Assembly (NCBI GenBank): GCA_036821645.1 | Contig: DAISJD010000091.1 | Location: forward strand, 1-12,667 | Length of the DNA: 12,667 bases | From: DAISJD01 sp036821645 | GTDB taxonomy: Bacteria; Pseudomonadota; Alphaproteobacteria; ATCC43930; CGMCC-115725 | Reading direction: 5' to 3' | Shown: piece after piece, positions 6,144-12,667 of the stretch | Numbering within the stretch: the stretch's first letter is position 1 | How the letters are laid out: each line of letters opens with the position of its first letter | The notes under the pieces: generated by a model | Seen by the model: only the letters and a program-made list of their open reading frames with translations | Databases searched by the model: none | What the model was told of the DNA's origin: nothing | Position numbers and translations under genes: made by a program

Positions 6144-7103
6144 TTATGATGCAGCGCGGCTAAGCCGATAGCGTCCGAAACCTTCTGTCGCCCCTTTGCC
6201 GATGGCAGTCTCGGCCCCGATGACCAATACCGGGAGGAGGGCGGCCGGGACTGCGCGCAGCGTCAGGCGACCCGACAGTGCGGTGACGGTGAAGCCCTGT
6301 TGGCCGCGGCCGGAATGGCGGTTCATGCGCTTTCGCGCAAGGCCGCGCGTATCATAGTCCAGATTAGACCAGAGGCGTGCAAGATGCGCCCAATCATCCG
6401 CGATTGCCGTGTCCTGCCACCGGGCCAGCCCCTCGACCCGGCGGGCTAGGCGGGCGATGATGGTGGCCGGGCGTTGGATCGGATCGTCGCCTTCGCCATT
6501 CATCGGCGTGATGAAGTCGAGATGGTAGTCGGCGGGCGGCATTCGCGGGTCCAAGGCCCAATCCTGGTCTAACCCCTGATGCACCGCCAGGGTCAGGGGG
6601 CCGATAGTGGCGGGCGGCATGCGTGCGCCGGGTGCAGCCCAATCGATCCGATGGCGCAGGGTCGCGGCCAGGGCATGGGACAGGATGGGGCACCAATCGG
6701 CGGCAAACCCAAAGAGGGTCAGGGTGACGATCAGATCACCAGCATCATCTGCCGTGCCCAGGATGAAGGGTTTCGGGATCCCATGAGCCCCGATCCGGCC
6801 CTGTTCGCGAAAGAACAGATCCAAGGCCGAGGGCGGTTGCCACGGACACGGCCGTCCGGCCAGGGCCTCGTCCGACGCCCCTTCCATCAAGACCCGGCCA
6901 AGCCCGCCGCGCACCCGGCGCAGCAGGGTCAGATCCCCCGCCAAACCGCCGAACCCCGGCACGGTGGCGGCGATCTGCACCTGAAACCAACTGCCCATGA
7001 GATCACCCAGGGATTGGGTGACGGCAGGGTCCAAGAGACGTTGGGTCAGCGGGCTGAGGCTGGGGGGGGCGGTGTGCTGAGGCGAGGCTGGGGGCACGAT
7101 CAC
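6144..7103 (-). CDS. cas6: Cas6-like CRISPR RAMP endoribonuclease
   Basis: A RAMP protein of the PF10040-type Cas6 group that would process pre-crRNA. It has an N-terminal ferredoxin-like part (LTLLRRVRGGLGRVLMEG), a middle motif KPFILGTADDAGDLIVTLTLFG typical of the family, and the diagnostic C-terminal glycine-rich loop GAETAIGKGATEGFGRYRL near the end. I chose the GTG complementary to 7101-7103 (319 residues) because GGAG lies 7 nt upstream. The ATG at 7181 would give 345 residues but has no Shine-Dalgarno sequence, and an ATG at 6998 would start closer to the conserved domain. A catalytic histidine cannot be assigned with confidence. It is last in the effector operon, 143 nt after the preceding gene, a larger gap than the others, so it may also have its own start signals. 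Confidence 0.75.
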   Translation of the reverse strand: MIVPPASPQHTAPPSLSPLTQRLLDPAVTQSLGDLMGSWFQVQIAATVPGFGGLAGDLTLLRRVRGGLGRVLMEGASDEALAGRPCPWQPPSALDLFFREQGRIGAHGIPKPFILGTADDAGDLIVTLTLFGFAADWCPILSHALAATLRHRIDWAAPGARMPPATIGPLTLAVHQGLDQDWALDPRMPPADYHLDFITPMNGEGDDPIQRPATIIARLARRVEGLARWQDTAIADDWAHLARLWSNLDYDTRGLARKRMNRHSGRGQQGFTVTALSGRLTLRAVPAALLPVLVIGAETAIGKGATEGFGRYRLSRAAS

Positions 7104-7140
7104 TTCGATACTCCGACGCGAAAATCTACTTTTAAGAGAA

Positions 7141-7153
7141 TGTCCGCCGGACA
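7141..7153. promoter_or_regulatory. Short palindrome TGTCCG-C-CGGACA before the Cas6-like gene
   Basis: A perfect 6-bp inverted repeat with a 1-bp centre in the gap between the Cas7-insertion and Cas6-like genes, about 38 bp upstream of the preferred GTG. It is too tight for an RNA hairpin, so if functional it is a DNA site. It would be inside coding sequence if the ATG at 7181 is the real start. Weak evidence. Confidence 0.2.
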
Positions 7154-7246
7154 AGCCAGCCCTCGCATCGCCGTCCGCCATGCGCGTGTGAGACAGTTAA
7201 CCCTGTTTCCCTTGCGATGAGGCCGTTGCGTCGGACATTGCCCACC

Positions 7247-9460
7247 TTATCGGCGGTGTTTCTGTTCACTTTTGGTTTGCACATATAAAGGCAAGCCTGG
7301 GTTTTCGTCCGTCAAAAGCGGTAGGCCAACGGGCGTGTTTGCCTTTTCATTCTGACCAAACCATTCGAAGATTTTTTGTTGGTCGCCGCCCCGCAATCTT
7401 GGATAATGAATCGATTTAAAGCCTTCGCCCGCTTTGATCGCTGCCTTGATAAAGGGCACCCTCTCAAATGGGGTGCCATTATGGGCCGCTGCCGTTATCG
7501 TTTTATATTCTTGGATCAAGTCCTTGATCTTTGAGGGATCGCCCCATTGGGTCGCCCCGAGATTGCTATACCAGGATCGCATGTCTTTTCCCGTGGCAAG
7601 CTGTGTATTGGCTTTGTCGAGGCAGATCTTCAAACTGCCGAACCCCAGGGGTTTGCCGAGACCGAAACGATGATGCCGCCCAAATCCACCGTCCTCAGGC
7701 CCGGCGACCAGCCACAGCAAGGCCCCCAATTCAAACGCGGTTAAATTGGTGATGTGTAAGACGGTCTTGAATTGGGTGCCGGGTTTGATCCAGCCGGTGA
7801 GCGAGCGATTTTGTTTATCGCGTGCGGGGGTAGTTGTGTTTTTATCTTCTGGTTGTCGAATATAGTGAGGCCAGTCCTGCGTAGTGGATTCGAGTTTTGC
7901 CGGATAGTGCCAATTTTCCGCCGCCACCTGGTGATGGGGATAGACTTTGCGCCCGCGCAATTGATGAGGGGGCGCATAATCCGTACTCCGACGTTCTTGA
8001 CCACCAAGTGCATGGCCATTGCCCCGCGCAACATAGAATAAGGATTGTGCGGGTTTCGGTTGACCGAGGATGGCGAGCGTCAACTCGGGCGAAAAATTCT
8101 CAATCGCATCAGGACCTGAAAGACAGTGAATTTTACCGACCCTAAGATGCCCGCGATGGGCAATACCCTTCTCTGTGTAACCGGCGGTGGATTTGACCCA
8201 ACCAAAGACACGATCCGCGGGGGATAGTTTTTCGCGAGAGGTTGCCGGTTTTAAGGTTTCGGATAAAAGCCCGCGCGGTGCTTCTTGAAACAAGCTGCGA
8301 GAGAGGCCGACGGGAAAAAGCCGCTCAACTTGCCTCGTCGATCGGTTCAGTATCGCAAAGCATAACATCCCCTCACGAAGATTGACGTCATCGGGGGTCG
8401 TGATGTGACGCGACCATGTACCATCTGGACGGTTCATTGTAGTTGGCTTTCGAATACCGTTTTCTATTTCCGTTGCATGAATTTTTTGATAGTCTTCTAT
8501 TAGATTGCGCCATTCTTCACGGATTTTTTCTGATATTTGATAAAAATCTTTTTCATTGTTATTATAAAATATTTTTTCATATTTCTTTTTTTCTGTATTT
8601 ATTTCGGTTTTACAGATATAACCTAATTTTTTATCGTCTCTTTTTGATTTTGATACATCGATTGCTTCATATTGTTTTTTAGGTTTAGAATAAACTTTTT
8701 GTTCTTTAGGTTTAAAATAAACTTCGTCACAGTGCTTGAATTTTTTTGCATCAACTAAAGAAATTTTTGCCGTTTCCATATACCGTGCCCGCAACTGACC
8801 GGATTCATCCGTCTCGATCCGTACGGCACTGATTTCTTGTGCACTCTTTCCGGGCGGAGTACGAAAACCGAGACGCTCTTCATGCCCCGTAAAAATGCCG
8901 AACCGTGAATTGGTCACCGCTTCATAGGCGCTGCGCAGCATGCCCTTGAAACTCGTCGGCGGGATGATCGGAACCCCCTTGGCATCAACCCTGATGGCGT
9001 AGGTTTTATGGCCTTGATCATCTGTTCCAGTCGCTGCCATCTCGGGCACGAGAACGGGGGTGACCGCCTCGATCGTGAGGGCGATCGTGCCGGTATAGCG
9101 GTCTTGGTAATAGCAATCGTGGGGGGTGGGTTTCTGATCGCCGAGATCGGGGTGATTGAGCTTGCGGTCCTGTGTCGGGATGAAATTATAGGGGTTATGG
9201 AAATCAGCCTGATGTTTTGGTTGTGTGGGGCTTGGCCGTCCTGCAGGTGCTGCTGATGGCGTGCTGTTATCCATGCTCACCCGTTTTATCTCGTCATCTT
9301 CAATGGTCGCAATGACCTTGATCGTCTGCTTCGGTAAATTTTTTAATCTGGCTTCCACGAGATTGGCATCGATTTGTTCATGGGCGATCTCACCCCCGTC
9401 ATCCAGGATGAAACCGCCGATGCCGTCGATTGTGAGGGTGCAGGGTCTTTCCTTCGTCAT
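7247..9460 (-). CDS. Cas7-insertion RAMP protein of type III-D (TIGR03986 family)
   Basis: A 737-residue RAMP subunit expected to sit on the crRNA backbone of the effector. After an N-terminal region of about 60 residues and a Pro/Ala linker comes the family motif FHNPYNFIP (87-95), then the Cas7-type strand TGTIALTIEAVTPVLVPE, acidic residues D147/D148, the motif IPPTSFKGMLRSAYE (166-180, equivalent to IPGSSLKG of Csm3) and, near the end, the Gly-rich loop HHRFGLGKPLGFGSLKI (596-612). Between them, about residues 233-340, lies a Lys/Glu/Tyr-rich segment encoded by very AT-rich DNA with a 9-residue tandem repeat (247-264). The single Cas7 fold split by a large insert fits 'Cas7-insertion' of III-Dv. 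The ATG follows the Csx19 stop by 7 nt, and AGGTT overlapping that stop is the only ribosome binding site. Confidence 0.85.
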   Translation of the reverse strand: MTKERPCTLTIDGIGGFILDDGGEIAHEQIDANLVEARLKNLPKQTIKVIATIEDDEIKRVSMDNSTPSAAPAGRPSPTQPKHQADFHNPYNFIPTQDRKLNHPDLGDQKPTPHDCYYQDRYTGTIALTIEAVTPVLVPEMAATGTDDQGHKTYAIRVDAKGVPIIPPTSFKGMLRSAYEAVTNSRFGIFTGHEERLGFRTPPGKSAQEISAVRIETDESGQLRARYMETAKISLVDAKKFKHCDEVYFKPKEQKVYSKPKKQYEAIDVSKSKRDDKKLGYICKTEINTEKKKYEKIFYNNNEKDFYQISEKIREEWRNLIEDYQKIHATEIENGIRKPTTMNRPDGTWSRHITTPDDVNLREGMLCFAILNRSTRQVERLFPVGLSRSLFQEAPRGLLSETLKPATSREKLSPADRVFGWVKSTAGYTEKGIAHRGHLRVGKIHCLSGPDAIENFSPELTLAILGQPKPAQSLFYVARGNGHALGGQERRSTDYAPPHQLRGRKVYPHHQVAAENWHYPAKLESTTQDWPHYIRQPEDKNTTTPARDKQNRSLTGWIKPGTQFKTVLHITNLTAFELGALLWLVAGPEDGGFGRHHRFGLGKPLGFGSLKICLDKANTQLATGKDMRSWYSNLGATQWGDPSKIKDLIQEYKTITAAAHNGTPFERVPFIKAAIKAGEGFKSIHYPRLRGGDQQKIFEWFGQNEKANTPVGLPLLTDENPGLPLYVQTKSEQKHRR
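8440..8770 (-). other. AT-rich insertion segment inside the Cas7-insertion gene
   Basis: Hand counts give 36 G/C in 180 bases (20%) for 8521-8700, with about 30-33% in the adjoining 60-base lines and roughly 55% or more in the rest of the gene. The frame is open throughout. The encoded segment is rich in Lys, Glu, Asp, Tyr and Ile with AAA/GAA/TAT codons. Either a foreign segment was inserted or a weakly constrained surface loop drifted and expanded. Confidence 0.8.
8669..8722 (-). repeat. 27-bp in-frame tandem duplication (two units)
   Basis: Units 8669-8695 and 8696-8722 match at 23 of 27 positions. On the coding strand they give VYFKPKEQK then VYSKPKKQY, so the duplication added nine residues without breaking the frame. 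It lies at the start of the AT-rich insertion. Confidence 0.9.
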
Positions 9461-9467
9461 GATGAAC

Positions 9468-10082
9468 CTATAATTTCCGCGTTACGACTGACGTCTTGAC
9501 GACTGACACGTCAAGGAGGCGCTGTTCGATGATCGCCACATTGCCGTGCTCGTCCGGGTGGCTTACATACTCCTGGGATCTGAGGATCGGGGTATGATCA
9601 TGCCCTATGGGGCCGCACGGGACCCACAATGTGCCGATTTGCCCGGACTTCAGGCATTGCCACTCTTTTCGGTCGGATGATGCAGTATCGCCGGATGCTT
9701 CGGCATCGACGGCGCCCCAGAACAACCCCGTTTGCGCCAGAAGCGCGCTATAGGCCAGCGGCTTGGTGGCAAGCTCGGGACTTTCGCAGGGATCGTCATG
9801 GATGAGCGCACACTGACCGAAACGGTGGGTGGCGTCCGCATCGGTTTGCAGCCAGCGTAATTCCGCGCCTGGATTGAAGAGGCGCGCCTCCCAAACATCG
9901 TCGAGTAGGTCGATGCCGGTCTGGTTCGTGGTCGTACCGGACCGGTCGGCCAGAATAAACCGGCAGTGACGGCCATAGACGAGGCCGACGGCGTTCCCAT
10001 AGAGGCGGGTGAAGATCGCGATGGCTTGCGCCAGCGTGTGGCTGGATTTGTAGCGGCTGCGATAGAGGATCGGATCGTGCAT
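9468..10082 (-). CDS. csx19: Csx19-like type III-D accessory/effector subunit (TIGR03984-like)
   Basis: A 204-residue protein recognised mainly by the motif VWEARLFNPGAELRWLQ (about 79-95), by LLAQTGLFWGAVDAE in the middle and by its place between the double-Cas7 and TIGR03986 genes, which is where Csx19 is found in III-D loci. Csx19 is a subunit of the III-Dv complex in the cyanobacterial example; its biochemical job is not clear to me. The ATG overlaps the TGA of the upstream gene by one base (TGATG) with GGGAG about 8 nt upstream, so translation is likely coupled. An in-frame ATG at 10181 would overlap the neighbour by 100 nt and is not needed. Similarity is by memory of family motifs, so a profile search should confirm it. 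Confidence 0.72.
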   Translation of the reverse strand: MHDPILYRSRYKSSHTLAQAIAIFTRLYGNAVGLVYGRHCRFILADRSGTTTNQTGIDLLDDVWEARLFNPGAELRWLQTDADATHRFGQCALIHDDPCESPELATKPLAYSALLAQTGLFWGAVDAEASGDTASSDRKEWQCLKSGQIGTLWVPCGPIGHDHTPILRSQEYVSHPDEHGNVAIIEQRLLDVSVVKTSVVTRKL

Positions 10083-11689
10083 CACTGCTTCTCCCGCCCG
10101 AGGTATTGATCCCATGCCTGTTGCAAGCCAGGGATGGCGAGGGGGCTGGTTGCCGGGCAGCCAATCTTCCAAAGAGGGCATGACTGAAATTGGCTGAGGG
10201 GTCCGAGATCTTTTAAGCCGCGGCCCGCGATCCTCACCGTTTCGACGCAGATCGCGCCCAGTCCGCGCTCGGTGCCGAAACCGATGGGGATGAAACCCTG
10301 GGCCATATCCCGGATCAACAGCAAGACCAGAATGACCGCCGCATCTCGGTCTTGTTCTGAAATCCGCTGCATATGCAGGGTGAGGGTGATGGGGTCCCAG
10401 TCCGCCGCGTCGGGCTTGGGTTCGAGGGTGCTGAACAGTAAACCGTCCGCCGCTCCGCCAAGCCAGCGATCGATGGCGACATGGGCAACAGGGGTGAAGA
10501 GGTTATCCGGGGTGAGGTCGGTCGATGTTTCCGTCAGTTCCTTCCAGCACTGAGCCGGTATCTTGTTCCGGCTGCGGCAATCGCCGACCCACAGGGCGGC
10601 AAGGCCGGGGGATGGGCCGTTGGTGGATTGGCCGTCGGTGAATTGAGAGGACTTCTTGGATAGGGGCTTTGGTGCCACCCCGAACAAGGCCGCGATCAAG
10701 GGGTCGCTTGCCGTTCCCTTCGTGTCCGCGTCCCAATCGTTCACACAATCGTCATCACCGTCGGCGGTGCGGGGGTTAAGGGTGCGCAGGATCCGTTCGG
10801 CCTGACTGCGCAGGATCCCCTTTAGGCTGCTGCCGGGGATCAAGGGGACGACCTCGCCGTCATCCTGCGCCGTTACTAAGGGGATGGTGTCGACCCCGAT
10901 CCCGGCATAGCCAGCCTTGACCAGGGTCGGCAATTTGGGTTTCCACGTGATCTCAAAGGTAAGGGTCGGGGGATGTTGCGGCGTGCGGGGCGAGAGGGCC
11001 GCGAGGTCGGTCGGCGTCTGTTTGATACCGCCCCCCGCGAGCGCCTGTAAGATGCCCTGGGCGTCGGCGAAATCCTGGCGGATAATGATCGTCTGATCGT
11101 GCAGGGTTACATGGCCGAGCCCGCGCGACCGCGCAGCCCCAAGGGCGATATCGCCCCGTTTCAATGCGTCGAGCATATGGCCCAGCATGGCAACCGCTTT
11201 TTGGTTGGCCTCGGTTTTATTGGGTATCTCAAGCGTGAGATTGAGGGGAATGTGGGTGCCCTGCGGCAGAACGGCCCGATCGAATTTGCCTTCGTCCGCA
11301 GCATGGCCATGGCACCGATCGATGCGCACCCCATCGCGGATTTCGATCCTGTCTTCGATCTTCAAGGCATCGTCAGAAGTCGGGCTGGATGTCGGGTCGA
11401 GGATCGCATCATCGACGATCAGGAGGCTGGCATTGTTATCTTGGTGCTCGGGCCCCGATGCTTGACCCCAGAGGGCGCGAAACCCGCCATCCTGCGGGTC
11501 GTAAGCCAAGGCACACCAATGCTGCAAGGCACCGGCGAGACTGGTGCCGGGAATGAACAGGCGACCCCGCCCATCACGGGCCAGGGCAAGATCGCTGTCA
11601 TGATCGGATGCGCCCATGCCGACATGAATGGCGCTGGTGACGACGAGGGTGCCTTCGACCCGATACCGATGCGAAAGGAGGCGGGCCAT
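10082..11689 (-). CDS. Double Cas7 fusion (Cas7-2x) of a type III-D effector
   Basis: A 535-residue protein with two complete Cas7/RAMP units. Unit 1 (about 1-205) has HVGMGASDHDSDLAL with D29/D31/D33, IPGTSLAG (46-53), RIDRCHGHAADEGKFDRAVLPQG (122-144) and the Gly-rich GAARSRGLG (184-192). Unit 2 (about 240-510) has KAGYAGIGVDTIPLV with D267, IPGSSLKGILRS (284-295), HVAIDRWLGGAADGLLF and GFGTERGLGAI. In Csm3 and Cmr4 an aspartate in the first loop cleaves target RNA; D267 and one of D29/31/33 are the candidates here. The start ATG is 1 nt after the previous stop, with AGGAGA 9 nt upstream; the in-frame ATG at 11752 is rejected. The protein should contribute two adjacent backbone subunits of the crRNA complex. 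Confidence 0.88.
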   Translation of the reverse strand: MARLLSHRYRVEGTLVVTSAIHVGMGASDHDSDLALARDGRGRLFIPGTSLAGALQHWCALAYDPQDGGFRALWGQASGPEHQDNNASLLIVDDAILDPTSSPTSDDALKIEDRIEIRDGVRIDRCHGHAADEGKFDRAVLPQGTHIPLNLTLEIPNKTEANQKAVAMLGHMLDALKRGDIALGAARSRGLGHVTLHDQTIIIRQDFADAQGILQALAGGGIKQTPTDLAALSPRTPQHPPTLTFEITWKPKLPTLVKAGYAGIGVDTIPLVTAQDDGEVVPLIPGSSLKGILRSQAERILRTLNPRTADGDDDCVNDWDADTKGTASDPLIAALFGVAPKPLSKKSSQFTDGQSTNGPSPGLAALWVGDCRSRNKIPAQCWKELTETSTDLTPDNLFTPVAHVAIDRWLGGAADGLLFSTLEPKPDAADWDPITLTLHMQRISEQDRDAAVILVLLLIRDMAQGFIPIGFGTERGLGAICVETVRIAGRGLKDLGPLSQFQSCPLWKIGCPATSPLAIPGLQQAWDQYLGREKQ

Positions 11690-11690
11690 G

Positions 11691-12667
11691 TCATGCGGTC
11701 TCCTGAGAGGTAAGGGCAGTCTCCTGACGGGTATGGGCGCGCAGTACGGCATCGGTCAGCCCGACCAGGACAAGACGCCACAGCGTGTCATCCTGCGCCA
11801 TCAGGGCCTGAATGCCGTCTTTCTGTGCGGGATCGAGGAGAGTCTTATCCGGTACAAACAGTTGCAGTTGCTCCCAAAGCGTTTCCCGCTTTGTGAGGAG
11901 GTTTTTTATCTTTTCCAGACCGCCGTCCGGCCATTTGTTGCACCGATTGGGCGTATTCTGTAGCTGACAAACCCAATTCACTGCGGTTGCATCGTTTGGC
12001 CTTCTGACCCGGTTGATGGTTCGGCGCAACCCGCCCAATTGCGCCTGGCCGGGCTTGTCCGGTTTTTCAAACCCAAATAGGGCCGTTCTAAACTCTTTGT
12101 TATCAGCCATGAGGGGAATGCAATCGCGCATCACCCGTATAAAGGTAAGGCGGTTGAGATCGTCCAGCATCGCGGTATCCGTGGCGGCATGGGTGCCATC
12201 GGCGGCGACGGGGGACGCCGTGGCGTCGGCGTCGGGGGCCACGGTGGCGAAGGGCTCTATCGTGCGGCAATCGATGGATTGGGTCAGGCAAGGTGGGTCG
12301 AGACGCATCTGTCCAAACCCTTCTGCCCGTCTTTCGCCAAGGCCGCCCCATTCGACCCGATGCGCACGGGCAGGCTCGATCGTGCCGCACACGGTAAAAT
12401 GCACCGTCGATCCTGCCTGCATGACGGCAAGACCCGGACGCGGCAAATTCCAGCCGACATGCCAACCATCGACCTGACGAACCCGGGTGTAGAAAGCGAT
12501 CACGGTGAGCTTAACCCCGAGGGCGTCACCAAGGGCGATCCCGAGGCGTTCAGGTGTCGGGTCGGGACGGAGCGCCTCATCCCGCAGAATGAGATCGCTG
12601 GTCAACCAGACGATCAGGTCGGTGCCGAATGTGCGTGTTTGGCTGGGCGGGGCAATGGGTGTTGGGG
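11691..12667 (-). CDS. Cas5 (Csx10-like)-Cas11 fusion, probably C-terminal part of Cas7-Cas5-Cas11; partial
   Basis: The frame is open from the right window edge, giving 324 visible residues; the true start lies outside (a TTG at 12605 is not a convincing start, since the frame continues upstream as FGTDLIVW). The first 125 or so residues carry Csx10/Cas5 landmarks: LIVWLTSDLILRDE, GWNLPRPGLAVMQAGSTVHF and the Gly-rich loop GGLGERRAEGFGQMRL (visible 107-122). Then comes an Ala/Asp/Thr-rich linker (about 141-166) and a mostly helical region of about 155 residues without RAMP motifs, which I take as a fused Cas11 (small subunit). Csx10 caps the crRNA 5' handle; Cas11 lines the target strand. 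In III-Dv this part is preceded by a Cas7 unit, which should lie beyond the edge. The stop is 1 nt before the Cas7-2x start. Confidence 0.8.
   Translation of the reverse strand, partial: PTPIAPPSQTRTFGTDLIVWLTSDLILRDEALRPDPTPERLGIALGDALGVKLTVIAFYTRVRQVDGWHVGWNLPRPGLAVMQAGSTVHFTVCGTIEPARAHRVEWGGLGERRAEGFGQMRLDPPCLTQSIDCRTIEPFATVAPDADATASPVAADGTHAATDTAMLDDLNRLTFIRVMRDCIPLMADNKEFRTALFGFEKPDKPGQAQLGGLRRTINRVRRPNDATAVNWVCQLQNTPNRCNKWPDGGLEKIKNLLTKRETLWEQLQLFVPDKTLLDPAQKDGIQALMAQDDTLWRLVLVGLTDAVLRAHTRQETALTSQETA

Noticed and set aside
6579..7220. 213-codon open frame on the plus strand
   Set aside because: Antisense to the Cas6-like gene, low-complexity Gly/Gln/Arg composition typical of a shadow in GC-rich DNA.
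11099..11713. 204-codon open frame on the plus strand
   Set aside because: Antisense to Cas7-2x, whose RAMP motifs are unmistakable in the other strand.

Overview
The window looks like a chromosomal segment of a Gram-negative bacterium, most likely an alphaproteobacterium (Rhodospirillales-like, by inference). The clues are GC-rich genes separated by very AT-rich spacers, paralogous periplasmic LivK-type binding proteins with Sec signal peptides, an ABC permease of the kind usually fused to an M1 aminopeptidase, and a tRNA-Ser with encoded CCA. No rRNA or species marker is present, so the taxonomy is a guess.

Layout. (1) 1-1726, minus strand: an ABC ATPase followed by the N-terminal 259 residues of its permease, which runs off the left edge. 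A good sigma70-type promoter and two palindromes lie upstream. (2) 1835-2552: non-coding, strongly AT-rich from about 2165, with a nine-codon ORF behind a good ribosome binding site. (3) 2553-5294, plus strand: two tandem substrate-binding protein genes, about 74% identical by a hand count over 367 ungapped residues, each with its own AT-rich leader and its own downstream hairpin(s). No permease or ATPase of the Liv type is present. (4) 5338-5468: promoter and tRNA-Ser(UGA). (5) 5590-5922, minus strand: a small MazZ/DUF550-like dATP/dGTP pyrophosphohydrolase gene. (6) 6144-12667, minus strand: a CRISPR-Cas type III-D effector operon.

The CRISPR operon is the main content. In transcription order it holds the C-terminal part of a Cas5(Csx10)-Cas11 fusion (5' end outside the window), a tandem double-Cas7 protein (Cas7-2x), Csx19, a TIGR03986-type Cas7 with a large insertion, and a Cas6-like RAMP. 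The first four genes are separated by at most 7 nt or overlap by 1 nt, so they are probably co-translated and assemble in fixed stoichiometry. The subunit set and order match my recollection of the unusual III-Dv (III-D2) complex of Synechocystis, built from fused Cas7 units and partway in architecture between multi-subunit type III complexes and single-protein Cas7-11. Cas10, Cas1/Cas2 and a CRISPR array are not in the window; Cas10 would be expected just beyond the right edge.

The most unusual internal feature is a block of about 320 bp at roughly 20-30% GC inside the otherwise GC-rich Cas7-insertion gene. It encodes a Lys/Tyr/Glu-rich segment with a 27-bp in-frame tandem duplication.
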